Shown piece by piece: positions 1 to 8,634 of a stretch of 64,000 nucleotides of DNA. A program made the translations under genes and the position numbers. Where the stretch lies: assembly GCF_011250565.1 (NCBI RefSeq), contig NZ_JAANMS010000003.1, positions 62,001 to 126,000 on the forward strand, written 5' to 3'. This DNA comes from Nocardioides sp. IC4_145 (GTDB taxonomy: Bacteria > Actinomycetota > Actinomycetes > Propionibacteriales > Nocardioidaceae). Each line of letters opens with the position of its first letter. Position 1 is the first letter of the stretch. The notes beneath the pieces were generated by a model. That model ran no database searches. It had not been told where the DNA came from and was given only the letters and a program-made list of their open reading frames with translations.

Positions 1-287
1 CGCACCGGTGTCGGCGCGACCCGCTCGGCCAGCCGCGCGGCGAACTCCCGGGTCTTGACCGCCGCCGGCCCCTCGCCGCCGGACAGGCTGCGGGGCAACC
101 CGACGACGACCTCGGCGACCTCGGACTCCTCACGGATCTCGCGCAGGATCCGGGCGATCCGGGCGAGGTCGCCCTTGCCGCGGCGCACGGTCTCGACGGG
201 CGTGGCGAGGAACCCGGTCGGGTCGCTGCGCGCCACGCCGATCCGGGCATCCCCCGGGTCGATCCCGAGCCGTACGCCGTGCCTCAA
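1..287 (-). CDS. ruvX: RuvX/YqgF Holliday-junction resolvase-like protein (3' end outside window)
   Basis: Only the first 95 or so codons are inside the window. The reading runs LGIDPGDARIGVA, then a VVVGLPRSLSGGEG segment, which is the RNase H-like fold of the YqgF/RuvX family; the aspartate in GIDPGDARIG is the usual first catalytic acid. Family members process pre-16S rRNA 5' ends and have been proposed as Holliday-junction resolvases. The likely start is a TTG whose last bases overlap the alaS stop codon (TTGA), a 4-nt coupling typical of this genome. It lies directly downstream of alaS on the same strand, as in many actinobacteria. The family assignment is firm; the start codon is an inference. 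Confidence 0.88.
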   Translation of the reverse strand, partial: MRHGVRLGIDPGDARIGVARSDPTGFLATPVETVRRGKGDLARIARILREIREESEVAEVVVGLPRSLSGGEGPAAVKTREFAARLAERVAPTPV

Positions 288-2965
288 GCGCCCGCCGTCC
301 GCGCGACCTCGGCGGTCACCAGCGCGAGCGCCTCGTCGACCCGGGTCGTGTCGGTGCCGCCGCCCTGGGCGACGTCGTCCTTGCCGCCGCCCTTGCCGCC
401 GACGAGCGGGCCGACCGCGCGGACCAGCGCGTTGGCCGACAGCCCACGCTCGCGGGCCGCGTCGGTGACGGCCGCGACGACCGCGACCTTGCCGTCGGCC
501 ACGCCGATGACCACGACCACGCCGGGCTCGCCCTGCGGCAGCCGGCTGCGGACGTCCATCGCCAGCGTGCGCACGTCCCCGCCGGCCGCGCCGTCGGCGC
601 GGTGGGCGACGACGTGGACGCCGCCCACGACCTCGGCGCCGGCCGCGAGCTGGCCACCGGCGGCGAGCAGCTGGGCGACGCGGGCCTTCTCGGCCTCCTT
701 CTCGACCGCGCGCAGGCGCTCGACGAGCTCGGAGACCCGGCCGACGAGGTCGTCGGGCTGGGTCTTGAGCAGACCGGTGAGCTGGCTGACGACGTCACGC
801 TCGCGGGCGAGGTAGGCGAAGCCCTCGACGCCGGTGAACGCCTCGATCCGGCGGTTGCCCGAGCCGACCGACGACTCGCCGGTGACGACGATCGTGCCGA
901 TCTGGGAGGAGTGGTCCACGTGCGTGCCGCCGCAGAGCTCGCGCGACCACGGGCCGCCGATCTCGACCACGCGCACCTTGGAGTCGTCATACGTCTCGCC
1001 GAACAGAGCGATCGCGCCCCAGTCCTTGGCCTCGGGGAGCGTCATGTACTGCCAGGAGACCGGCAGGTCGGCGCGGAGCGCGTGGTTGGACACCTGCTCG
1101 ATGTCACGGACCTGCTGCGGGCTGAGGCCGGTGGTCCACCCGAAGTCGAGGCGGAGGTAGCCCGGCCGGTTGTAGGAGCCCGACTGCAGCGCGGTGGGGC
1201 CGAGCACCTCGCGCAGCGCCGCGTGCACCACGTGGGTGCCCGAGTGCGCCTGCCGCGCGCCGGTGCGCCACTCGGGGTCGACGCGGGCGTGCAGCTGCGC
1301 CGTCGAGGAGGCGTCGAGCTCACCGTCGACCACGCGCACCTGGTGCACGACCAGGCCGCGGACCGGCCGCTGCACGTCGAGCACCTCGAGCCGGCCGCCG
1401 TCGAAATCGATGAGGCCGGCGTCCGCCGCCTGGCCACCGGACTCGGCGTAGAACGGGGTGCGGTCGAGCACGAGCTCGCCGACCTCGCCGGCCGCCAGGG
1501 ACCGGGCCGGCGCACCGCCGGAGAGCAGCGCCAGCGGGCGGGACTCGGTCTCGAGGGTCTCGTAGGCGAGCCACTCGGTCGGGCCGTGGGCGTCGAGGAT
1601 GCCGCGGTAGACGCCGGTGTCGGCGTGCTGGCCCTTCTTGGCGCGCGCGTCGGCCTTGGCCCGCTCGCGCTGCTCGGTCATGAGCGCGCGGAATCCCTCC
1701 TCGTCGACGCTCAGCCCGGCCTCGGAGGCCATCTCCAGGGTCAGGTCGATCGGGAAGCCGTAGGTGTCGTGCAGCGCGAACGCCTGGTCGCCGGCCAGCC
1801 GGGTCGACCCGGAGGCCTTCACCTGCTGGGCGGCCTGGTCGAAGATCTGGGTGCCGGCCTGGAGCGTCTTGCGGAACGCGTCCTCCTCGGCGTACGCCAC
1901 CCGGCTGATCCGCTCGAAGTCCGCCTCGAGCTCGGGGTAGGACGCCTTCATCCGGCTCATGCTCACCGGCAGCAGCTCGGGCAGCGCGCGGTCCTCGTAG
2001 CCGAGCAGCCGCATCGAGCGGACCGCGCGGCGCACCAGCCGGCGCAGCACGTAGCCGCGGGCCTCGTTGCCGGGGGTCACGCCGTCGCCGATGAGCATGA
2101 GGGCGCTGCGGACGTGGTCGGCCACGACGCGGAACCGCACGTCGTCGTCGTCGTTCGCGCCGTAGGTCTTGCCGGTCAGCTCGCTGGCGCGCTCGATGAC
2201 GGGGAAGACCTCGTCGATCTCGTAGAGGTTCTGCTTGCCCTGCAGCAGGTACGCCACCCGCTCGAGGCCCAGGCCGGTGTCGATGTTCTTCGCCGGCAGC
2301 GGCCCCTCGACGTCGAAGTCGTCCTTGGCGCGCACGGCGCTGAGCGACTCCTGCATGAAGACGAGGTTCCAGATCTCCAGGAACCGGTCCTCGTCGGCGT
2401 TCGGACCGCCATCGGGACCGAACTCCGGCCCGCGGTCGACGTAGATCTCCGAGCACGGGCCACCCGGCCCGGGCACGCCCATGGACCAGTAGTTGTCCTT
2501 GAGCCCGCGCTCCTGGATCCGCTCGTCGGGCAGCCCGGCGATCGACCGCCACAGGTCGCGCGCCTCGTCGTCGGACGGCAGCACCGTCACCCAGATCTTC
2601 TCCGGGTCGAAGCCGAGGCCACCCTCCTCCACCGAGCCGGTGATCAGGCTCCAGGCGAAGCGGATCGCCCCCTCCTTGAAGTAGTCGCCGAAGGAGAAGT
2701 TGCCGCACATCTGGAAGAACGTGCCGTGCCGCGTGGTCTTGCCGACCTCCTCGATGTCGAGGGTGCGCACGCACTTCTGCACGCTCACCGCCCGGTCGTA
2801 CGGCGCGGACTCCTGCCCGAGGAAGTACGGCTTGAACGGCACCATGCCGGCGTTGACGAACAGCAGGTTCGGGTCGTCCAGCAGCAGCGACGCCGACGGC
2901 ACGACCGTGTGCGCGTTGGCCTCGAAGTGGGCCACGAACCGCCGTCGGATCTCCGCGGTCTCCAT
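284..2965 (-). CDS. alaS: Alanyl-tRNA synthetase
   Basis: This 893-residue enzyme charges tRNA-Ala with alanine and clears mischarged Ser/Gly products. The class II catalytic domain starts at METAEIRRRF and includes LFVNAGMVPFKPYFLG. The editing domain carries the zinc motif HSGTH near residue 573 and CGGTH near residue 678, followed by a C-terminal oligomerization domain. Length is normal for the family. The ATG at 2965 is preceded by GAGGAAGG at a good distance and overlaps the upstream gene's stop by one base (TGATG), so the much longer open frame upstream is not used. It is the distal gene of a minus-strand unit that continues into ruvX through a TTGA overlap. Confidence 0.97.
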   Translation of the reverse strand: METAEIRRRFVAHFEANAHTVVPSASLLLDDPNLLFVNAGMVPFKPYFLGQESAPYDRAVSVQKCVRTLDIEEVGKTTRHGTFFQMCGNFSFGDYFKEGAIRFAWSLITGSVEEGGLGFDPEKIWVTVLPSDDEARDLWRSIAGLPDERIQERGLKDNYWSMGVPGPGGPCSEIYVDRGPEFGPDGGPNADEDRFLEIWNLVFMQESLSAVRAKDDFDVEGPLPAKNIDTGLGLERVAYLLQGKQNLYEIDEVFPVIERASELTGKTYGANDDDDVRFRVVADHVRSALMLIGDGVTPGNEARGYVLRRLVRRAVRSMRLLGYEDRALPELLPVSMSRMKASYPELEADFERISRVAYAEEDAFRKTLQAGTQIFDQAAQQVKASGSTRLAGDQAFALHDTYGFPIDLTLEMASEAGLSVDEEGFRALMTEQRERAKADARAKKGQHADTGVYRGILDAHGPTEWLAYETLETESRPLALLSGGAPARSLAAGEVGELVLDRTPFYAESGGQAADAGLIDFDGGRLEVLDVQRPVRGLVVHQVRVVDGELDASSTAQLHARVDPEWRTGARQAHSGTHVVHAALREVLGPTALQSGSYNRPGYLRLDFGWTTGLSPQQVRDIEQVSNHALRADLPVSWQYMTLPEAKDWGAIALFGETYDDSKVRVVEIGGPWSRELCGGTHVDHSSQIGTIVVTGESSVGSGNRRIEAFTGVEGFAYLARERDVVSQLTGLLKTQPDDLVGRVSELVERLRAVEKEAEKARVAQLLAAGGQLAAGAEVVGGVHVVAHRADGAAGGDVRTLAMDVRSRLPQGEPGVVVVIGVADGKVAVVAAVTDAARERGLSANALVRAVGPLVGGKGGGKDDVAQGGGTDTTRVDEALALVTAEVARTAGA

Positions 2966-3270
2966 CAGGTGGTGCCTTCCTCGTTCGGTGCTTCGGTATC
3001 GGTGTGTTCGGCTGGTAGGGCGGTCGGACCCGCCGGGGCGACGAGCTCCGGCGTCCCGGCCGGCGTGAGGCCCAGCCGGGACCGGAGGTCGACCTCGGCG
3101 TCCGCCTTGCCCTGGGCGACCTCGTCGCGGAGCAGCCGGGCGCCGAGCGCCAGGCCGTTCCACCGGTCCCGGAGCCCGTCGGCGGTCAGCGCCTCGGCGG
3201 CGCGGCGGCCCCGCACCATGGCGTAGACCCCCGCTCCGGCCCCGGCGACGAACCAGAGGCCGCGGCTCAT
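2965..3270 (-). CDS. Small membrane-anchored protein of unknown function, upstream of alaS
   Basis: This 101-residue protein begins MSRGLWFVAGAGAGVYAMVR, a short hydrophobic segment followed by basic residues (RGRR), which looks like a single N-terminal membrane anchor with a cytoplasmic tail. The tail has a charged helical part (about residues 30-65) and a Pro/Ala/Glu-rich end. Small proteins of this kind are common just upstream of actinobacterial alaS (DUF6167-like). The ATG at 3270 overlaps the stop of the preceding gene (ATGA) and its own stop shares a base with the alaS start, so translation of the three genes is probably coupled. No function is known; a role tied to AlaRS is only suggested by position. 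Confidence 0.8.
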   Translation of the reverse strand: MSRGLWFVAGAGAGVYAMVRGRRAAEALTADGLRDRWNGLALGARLLRDEVAQGKADAEVDLRSRLGLTPAGTPELVAPAGPTALPAEHTDTEAPNEEGTT

Positions 3271-3785
3271 GCTGCGCTGCCCTCGTCGAGGGCGCCGCGC
3301 CGACGCGCCTCCCAGTCCCTGCGGGCGGCGCGCAGGTCGGCACGGCGCTGCTTGCGCGAGCGGCGGACCTCCCGCTTGACCTCGAACCGGATCCGGTTGC
3401 GCACCTCGGGAGAGAGCGCCCGGCGCACACCGGCGGCCAGCGACGCCGCCTGCACGACGGACTCGCGCAGCACCAGGTCGGCGAAGAGCGGAGCCGGCAC
3501 CGCACCGACCGGCTCGACCGGTGTCGGCTCCGGCTCGCCGGCGCGGGTGATGACGAACTCCTCGGCGCGGGTCGCAGGCACCGGGGCGGCGACCCGGCGC
3601 TCGAGCGCGTCCAGCCGCTCGTGCAGCGCCGTGGCCTCGGCACGGGCGGCGGCCAGGTCGGCCCTCGCGCGCGCCCGCGCACGTGCGCCGGCGACCCCGA
3701 CGACGAGCAGCAGCACGAGGAGGACCAGCAGCGCCGCGGCTGCCGCGACCACCGCCCAGCCCGGCAGGCTCCACTCCTCGACCAT
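3267..3785 (-). CDS. Single-pass membrane protein with coiled-coil and basic tail, unknown function
   Basis: This 172-residue protein has one strong N-terminal transmembrane segment (about residues 9-32, rich in Val/Leu/Ala), then a charged helical stretch of Ala/Arg repeats (about 33-66) likely to form a coiled coil. A Pro-rich linker follows, and then a very basic C-terminal region (residues 125-165, many Arg/Lys). It is the first gene of the unit leading to alaS and overlaps the next gene by 4 nt (ATGA). I do not recognise a functional domain. The ATG at 3785 lies 8 nt downstream of a TAGGGT hexamer, so the message may be nearly leaderless. Confidence 0.75.
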   Translation of the reverse strand: MVEEWSLPGWAVVAAAAALLVLLVLLLVVGVAGARARARARADLAAARAEATALHERLDALERRVAAPVPATRAEEFVITRAGEPEPTPVEPVGAVPAPLFADLVLRESVVQAASLAAGVRRALSPEVRNRIRFEVKREVRRSRKQRRADLRAARRDWEARRRGALDEGSAA

Positions 3786-3793
3786 GGTGCCCG

Positions 3794-3799
3794 ACCCTA
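3794..3799 (-). promoter_or_regulatory. -10 element (TAGGGT) for the alaS unit
   Basis: TAGGGT on the minus strand overlaps the rarA stop codon and ends 8 nt before the ATG at 3785. This spacing predicts a transcript with almost no 5' leader. No clear -35 box is visible. Confidence 0.4.
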
Positions 3800-5185
3800 C
3801 CGTCCGGACCGGGTGCCCTTCGCGTCCGGACCACCCGCTCCGCGCACCAGGCGGCGTACCCGCTGCCAGCGCTCCTTGACCGCCGCCTCGGCGCCGAGCG
3901 AGGTCGGCTGGTAGTACTCCCGGTCGAGGACGACGTCGGGTGCGTACTGCTGCTCGGCGATGCCGAAGGGCTGGTCGTGGCTGTACTGGTACGTCGACCC
4001 GTGCCCCAGCTTCTTGGCGCCGGAGTAGTGGGCGTCGCGCAGGTGCGCCGGCACCGGTCCGATCTTGCCGGCACGCACGTCGGCCATCGCCGCGCCGATG
4101 GCGGTCGTGACCGCGTTGGACTTGGGCGCGACCGCGAGCGCGATCGTCGCGTGTGCCAGGGTCAGCTGCGCCTCCGGCATGCCGATCAGCTGCACCGTCT
4201 GGGCGGCCGCGACCGCGGTCGGCAGCGCGGTCGGGTCGGCGAGGCCGATGTCCTCGCTGGCCAGGATCATCAACCGGCGGGCGATGAAGCGCGGGTCCTC
4301 CCCCGCCTCCATCATCCGCGCGAGGTAGTGCAGCGCGGCGTCCGCGTCGGAGCCGCGCACGCTCTTGATGAAGGCGCTGGTGACGTCGTAGTGCTGGTCA
4401 CCCTGCCGGTCGTAGCGGACCGCGGCCTGGTCGACGGCCGTCTCGGCCATCTCCAGCGTCACGACCTCCGAGCCGCGGGCCGCGGCCGCGCCGGTGGCGG
4501 CCTCGAGGTACGTCAGTGAGCGGCGCGCGTCGCCGCCCGCCAACCGGACGAGGTGCTCGAGCGCCTCCTCCTCGACCGTGAACCGGCCGGCGAGCCCGCG
4601 CTCGTCGACCAGCGCCTGGTCGAGCACGTCGCGGACGTGCTGGTCGGTGAGCGACTCCAGCCGCAGCAGCAGGCTGCGGGAGAGCAGCGGCGAGATCACG
4701 CTGAAGAACGGGTTCTCCGTGGTGGCCGCCACGAGCGTCACCCAGCGGTTCTCGACCCCCGGCAGCAGGGCGTCCTGCTGGGCCTTGCTGAACCGGTGCA
4801 CCTCGTCGACGAACAGCACGGTCTCCCGGCCGGTCGCGACCAGCTCGGCCCGAGCGGTGTCGATCGCCGCCCGCACCTCCTTGACCCCTGCGGAGACGGC
4901 TGAGACCTCCACGAACCGGCGGTCGGTCTGCTGGCTGACGATCGAGGCGATCGTGGTCTTGCCGGTGCCAGGCGGTCCCCAGAGCAGCAGCGACATCGAC
5001 TGCTCGTTCTCGATCAGCTGCCGCAGCGGCGCGCCGGGCGCTCGCAGCTGCTCCTGGCCGACCAGCTCGTCCAGGGTCCGCGGTCGCATCCGCACCGCGA
5101 GCGGGCTGGACGCGTGGGCCGCCGACGAGAGGGAGCCGCGGCCGGTCACCGGCCGCGGCTCCTCCGCGTCGAACAAGCCTTCCAC
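3797..5185 (-). CDS. rarA: Replication-associated recombination protein A (RarA/MgsA, AAA+ ATPase)
   Basis: This 462-residue AAA+ ATPase acts at stalled replication forks and gaps and interacts with SSB. Walker A is GPPGTGKTT (residues 70-78), Walker B is LFVDEVHRF near residue 125, and the sensor-like TENPFF motif follows. The C-terminal MgsA/RarA tetramerization region includes [14 protein letters not shown]. Length fits the family. The start is a GTG at 5185. The gene begins only 10 nt after the stop of the peptide ABC transporter gene dppF on the same strand, without an obvious terminator between them, so read-through from the transporter operon is possible. Confidence 0.95.
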   Translation of the reverse strand: MEGLFDAEEPRPVTGRGSLSSAAHASSPLAVRMRPRTLDELVGQEQLRAPGAPLRQLIENEQSMSLLLWGPPGTGKTTIASIVSQQTDRRFVEVSAVSAGVKEVRAAIDTARAELVATGRETVLFVDEVHRFSKAQQDALLPGVENRWVTLVAATTENPFFSVISPLLSRSLLLRLESLTDQHVRDVLDQALVDERGLAGRFTVEEEALEHLVRLAGGDARRSLTYLEAATGAAAARGSEVVTLEMAETAVDQAAVRYDRQGDQHYDVTSAFIKSVRGSDADAALHYLARMMEAGEDPRFIARRLMILASEDIGLADPTALPTAVAAAQTVQLIGMPEAQLTLAHATIALAVAPKSNAVTTAIGAAMADVRAGKIGPVPAHLRDAHYSGAKKLGHGSTYQYSHDQPFGIAEQQYAPDVVLDREYYQPTSLGAEAAVKERWQRVRRLVRGAGGPDAKGTRSGR

Positions 5186-5195
5186 GAGGTCGGGC

Positions 5196-6395
5196 TCAGG
5201 CGCTCTCGTCCCGGACGATCCGGCGGCCCGGGAAGTCGTACCAGGTGTCGCTGTAGCCCGAGTCGGTGCCGATGTCGGTGTTCCGGTCGGCCCCGGGGAC
5301 GGGGTCGCCGTGCCGGTCGACGCCGAGCAGCGGGGCGGTCACCGGCTCGGCCGGGTGGTGCCCGATCTCGCCGGCGAAGTGGCACGCGACCTTGTGCCGG
5401 CGACCGATCTGCATCAGCGGCGGCTCCACCGCGGCGCAGATGTCCTGCGCGAAGGGGCAGCGGGTCCGGAACCGGCAGCCCGACGGCGGGTTGATCGGGC
5501 TCGGCACGTCACCCTGCAGCTGGATCCGCTCGCGCCGGCCGCCGATCGCGGCCTGCTTCACGTCCGGCGCCGCGGAGAGCAGCGCCTGGGTGTAGGGGTG
5601 GTTGGCGTGCTGGTAGATCGCGTCCCGCTCGCCGATCTCGACGATCTTGCCCAGGTACATGACCGCGATCTCCGGGCAGAAGTGCCGGACCACCGCGAGG
5701 TCGTGGGCCACGAAGAGGAAGCCGATGTTGAACTCGCGCTGGATGTCCTGGAGCAGGTTGATGACCTGCGCCTGGATCGAGACGTCCAGTGCCGAGACCG
5801 GCTCGTCGGCGACGAGCAGCTTCGGCTGGAGCGTCAGCGCGCGGGCGATGCCGATGCGCTGGCGCTGGCCGCCGGAGAACTCGTGCGGGTAGCGGTTGTA
5901 GTGCTCGGGGTTGAGGCCGACGATCTCCAGCAGCTCCTGGACCCGGCTCAGCACCTGCTTCTTGGGCACCACGTCGTGGATCTCCAGCGGCGCGCCGATG
6001 ATGCTGCCGACGGTGTGCCGCGGGTTCAGCGAGCCGTAGGGGTCCTGGAAGATCATCTGGATCTCCCGGCGCAGCGGCTTGAGCTGGCGGGCGCCGAGGT
6101 CCGCGATGTCGCGACCCTCGAAGTGGATGCTCCCGGCGGTCGGCTTGTAGAGCCGCGTCACCAGGCGGCCGGTCGTGGACTTGCCACAACCGGACTCCCC
6201 CACCAGGCCCAGCGACCCGCCGGACTCGATCTGGAAGCTGATGCCGTCGACCGCCTGGACGTGACCAACGGTGCGTCGGATCAGCCCGGACGACTTCACG
6301 GGGAAGTACATCTGCAGGTCACGGACGTCGAGCAGGGGCGCGCTCCCGTCCGTGGCGGTCGAAGGGCCTGTGGGGGCCGCATCGGTCATGGTCAT
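5196..6395 (-). CDS. dppF: Peptide ABC transporter ATP-binding protein (DppF/OppF type)
   Basis: This 399-residue ATPase powers oligopeptide/dipeptide import at the inner face of the membrane. Walker A is GESGCGKST (66-74), the signature is [15 protein letters not shown], Walker B is [12 protein letters not shown], and the C-terminal oligopeptide-binding region ([14 protein letters not shown]) is typical of the OppD/OppF family, where such cysteines can hold an Fe-S cluster. The ATG at 6395 overlaps the stop of the preceding dppD gene (ATGA). It is the last gene of the C-A-B-D-F transporter cluster. A C-terminal extension of about 50 residues beyond the conserved region has no recognisable motif. 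Confidence 0.93.
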   Translation of the reverse strand: MTMTDAAPTGPSTATDGSAPLLDVRDLQMYFPVKSSGLIRRTVGHVQAVDGISFQIESGGSLGLVGESGCGKSTTGRLVTRLYKPTAGSIHFEGRDIADLGARQLKPLRREIQMIFQDPYGSLNPRHTVGSIIGAPLEIHDVVPKKQVLSRVQELLEIVGLNPEHYNRYPHEFSGGQRQRIGIARALTLQPKLLVADEPVSALDVSIQAQVINLLQDIQREFNIGFLFVAHDLAVVRHFCPEIAVMYLGKIVEIGERDAIYQHANHPYTQALLSAAPDVKQAAIGGRRERIQLQGDVPSPINPPSGCRFRTRCPFAQDICAAVEPPLMQIGRRHKVACHFAGEIGHHPAEPVTAPLLGVDRHGDPVPGADRNTDIGTDSGYSDTWYDFPGRRIVRDESA

Positions 6396-7411
6396 GACCG
6401 GGCCACCTCCTCCTCGTTCGGGACGGTCGGGTCGGTCAGGTGGCACCGCTTGAGGTGCCCCGGACCGCGCGTGCCGGGGGTGAGATCCGGCTGCTGCGTG
6501 ACGCACAGGTCGCCTGCGACCTGGTCCTTGTAGCGGCAGCGGGGATGGAAGGCACAGCCGCTGGGCGGGCTCAGCAGGCTCGGCGGGGTGCCCGGGATCG
6601 GGACGAGCTTCTCCTCGACGTCCGCGGTGAGGTCCGGGACGCTGGAGAGCAGGCCCCAGGTGTAGGGCATCTCCGGGTGGGTGAGCAGCTCCTTGGTCGG
6701 GCCGTACTCCACGGCCTTGCCGGCGTACATCACCAGGACGTCGTCCGCCATCTCCGCGACGACCCCGAGGTCGTGGGTGATGATGATGATGCCGGTGTTG
6801 AACTCCCGCTGCAGCTTCTGCAGCAGGTCGAGGATCTGCGCCTGCACCGTCACGTCGAGCGCGGTCGTCGGCTCGTCGGCGATGACCAGGCCCGGGTCGT
6901 TGATGAGCGCCATCGCGATCATCGCGCGCTGGCGCATGCCGCCGGAGAACTGGTGCGGGTAGTCGTCGACCCGCCGGTCCGGCTGCGGGATCCCCACGAG
7001 CTCGAGCATCTCGATCACCCGGGCGCGGGCGGCCTTCTTGCTCACGTCGTGGTGGACCCGGTAGGCCTCGCCGATCTGGTTGCCGACCGTGTAGTAGGGG
7101 TGCATGGCCGACAGCGGGTCCTGGAAGATCATCGCGACCTCCCTGCCCCGCCGCAGCCGCATCTCCTCGTCGGTGATCGTGAGCAGGTCCGTGCCCTCGA
7201 GCAGGATCTGCCCGCTGACCTGGGCGCTGGTCCCCCGGTGCAGACCGAGGATGGCTGAGCTCGAGACCGACTTGCCCGAGCCGGACTCGCCCACGATGCC
7301 GAGGGTCTTGCCCTTGGCCAGGTCGTACGAGAGACCGTCGGTCGCCTTGACGACGCCGTCCGGCGTCGGGAAGTGCACGCGGAGGTCTCGCACGCTGAGG
7401 AAGTTGTCCAC
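6392..7411 (-). CDS. dppD: Peptide ABC transporter ATP-binding protein (DppD/OppD type)
   Basis: This 339-residue protein is the partner ATPase of DppF in the peptide importer. Walker A is GESGSGKS (41-48), the signature is [15 protein letters not shown], Walker B is [12 protein letters not shown], and the C-terminal [18 protein letters not shown] segment is the oligopeptide-ABC tail domain. It starts 16 nt after the dppB stop and its own stop overlaps the dppF start, so B, D and F form one translational block. Assigning D rather than F rests on gene order and the FSGGMRQR signature. Confidence 0.93.
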   Translation of the reverse strand: MDNFLSVRDLRVHFPTPDGVVKATDGLSYDLAKGKTLGIVGESGSGKSVSSSAILGLHRGTSAQVSGQILLEGTDLLTITDEEMRLRRGREVAMIFQDPLSAMHPYYTVGNQIGEAYRVHHDVSKKAARARVIEMLELVGIPQPDRRVDDYPHQFSGGMRQRAMIAMALINDPGLVIADEPTTALDVTVQAQILDLLQKLQREFNTGIIIITHDLGVVAEMADDVLVMYAGKAVEYGPTKELLTHPEMPYTWGLLSSVPDLTADVEEKLVPIPGTPPSLLSPPSGCAFHPRCRYKDQVAGDLCVTQQPDLTPGTRGPGHLKRCHLTDPTVPNEEEVARS

Positions 7412-7426
7412 CGTCTGAGTCTCTTC

Positions 7427-8443
7427 CTACCCGAGCCGTACTCGGGGATCGATGAAGGCGTAGGAGATGTCCACGATGATGTTCATCAAGATGACGAACG
7501 CACCGGCCAGCACCACGACGCCGATGACGGTCGGGAGGTCCCACGCCTCGCTCGCCTGCACGGTCAGCAGTCCCAGTCCCGGGTAGGCGAAGACCGACTC
7601 GGTGATGATCGCCCCGCCGAGCAGCGTCGCGAAGTCGAGACCGGTCATCGTCACCAGTGGGGTCAGCGCCGCGCGCAGGCCGTGCTTGAACAGCACGGTG
7701 CGCTGCTTGAGGCCCTTGGACTTCGCGGTGCGGATGTAGTCCTCGGTCATCGACTCCAGCATGAACGCACGGGTCATCCGCACGTAGCCGGCCATGAAGA
7801 CCAGGGCGAGGGTGAACGACGGGATGATCAGGTTGCCCAGCCAGGACGCCAGGCCGCCGTCCTCGAGGGAGATGTACGTCGGGTACGGCCACAGCTCCCA
7901 CTTCACCGCGAGGTACTTGAGGAAGAAGACCGCGATGAAGAAGGTCGGGAAGGCGTAGGCGACGAGGGTGAGGCCGACGATGCCGCGGTCGATGAAGGAG
8001 CCCTTGAAGACCGCCGCCAGGATGCCGAACAGCACGCCACCGACCAGCCACATCACCAGCGCCACCAGCGCCAGCGAGATCGAGACCGGGGCCGCGTCCA
8101 CGACCAGGTCGTTGACGGTCGAGGAGTTCAGGTGGGAGTAGCCCAGGCACGGCGCGGCGCAGTGCGTGACCACCTCGGGTGCCGCTGCGCGCAGCTCCTC
8201 GTCGGCGGGGAAGTCACGGCCGGCGACGATGCCCTTCATGAACAGCCCCCACTGCTCGTAGACCGGCTTGTCGTAGCCCAGGGCGGCGCGAGCCTGGTCG
8301 CGCTGGTCCTCGCTGCAGTTCTTGCCGCAGGCGTAGCGCGCCGGGTCGACGGGCGAGGCGAAGAAGAGGACGAAGGTCACCAGGGTGAGCGCCAGCAGCA
8401 GCGCGACACCGATGAACAACCGGCGGACGATGTATGCCCACAT
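7427..8443 (-). CDS. dppB: Peptide ABC transporter permease (DppB/OppB type)
   Basis: This 338-residue inner-membrane permease begins with the usual OppB-type first helix (MWAYIVRRLFIGVALLLALT) and carries the EAA-loop region around LKQRTVLFKHGLRAALTPLV. Five or six membrane segments are evident. The large extracytoplasmic loop after helix 1 holds two cysteine pairs (CGKNC and CAAPC), which may form disulfides. The gene is separated from the upstream binding-protein gene by 191 nt containing four stem-loops, which could lower or tune its expression relative to the binding protein. Confidence 0.93.
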   Translation of the reverse strand: MWAYIVRRLFIGVALLLALTLVTFVLFFASPVDPARYACGKNCSEDQRDQARAALGYDKPVYEQWGLFMKGIVAGRDFPADEELRAAAPEVVTHCAAPCLGYSHLNSSTVNDLVVDAAPVSISLALVALVMWLVGGVLFGILAAVFKGSFIDRGIVGLTLVAYAFPTFFIAVFFLKYLAVKWELWPYPTYISLEDGGLASWLGNLIIPSFTLALVFMAGYVRMTRAFMLESMTEDYIRTAKSKGLKQRTVLFKHGLRAALTPLVTMTGLDFATLLGGAIITESVFAYPGLGLLTVQASEAWDLPTVIGVVVLAGAFVILMNIIVDISYAFIDPRVRLG

Positions 8444-8478
8444 CGGTCGGGTCTCACCTCAATCGAGGTCGTCGGGAG

Positions 8479-8593
8479 GCACCCCGGTGGGGGTGCATGT
8501 CTGCGTGGCTCGACGCAGGGTGGGTCGAGCCTGGTCCGGGACGGGCCCGGACCGGGTGCGGTGCCGGGTGCGCGTCGGACGCGCACCCGGCAC
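8479..8593 (-). repeat. Four consecutive stem-loops between dppA and dppB
   Basis: Four perfect inverted repeats follow one another: 8479-8496 (GCACCCC arms), 8507-8531 (GGCTCGA arms), 8533-8553 (GGTCCGGG arms) and 8561-8593 (16-nt arms GTGCCGGGTGCGCGTC around one central base). None is followed by a T-run on the minus strand. They sit just after the substrate-binding-protein stop, where stem-loops often stabilise the upstream message or reduce read-through into the permease genes. The role is inferred from position. Confidence 0.75.
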
Positions 8594-8634
8594 CGCCGGT
8601 GTATCGGTCGTGCAGGTTCAGTCAGCGACCGGGG

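Noticed and set aside
602..3226. An 874-codon open frame on the plus strand opposite alaS, and many similar long frames throughout
   Set aside because: High GC content removes stop codons from antisense frames. The translations are monotonous Arg/Ala/Val/Gly/Leu-rich strings without motifs, while the opposite strand encodes clear conserved proteins.
2966..3682. N-terminal extension of the alaS frame
   Set aside because: AlaRS begins at METAEIRRRF with a ribosome site. The extension only reads the two small upstream genes in the wrong frame.
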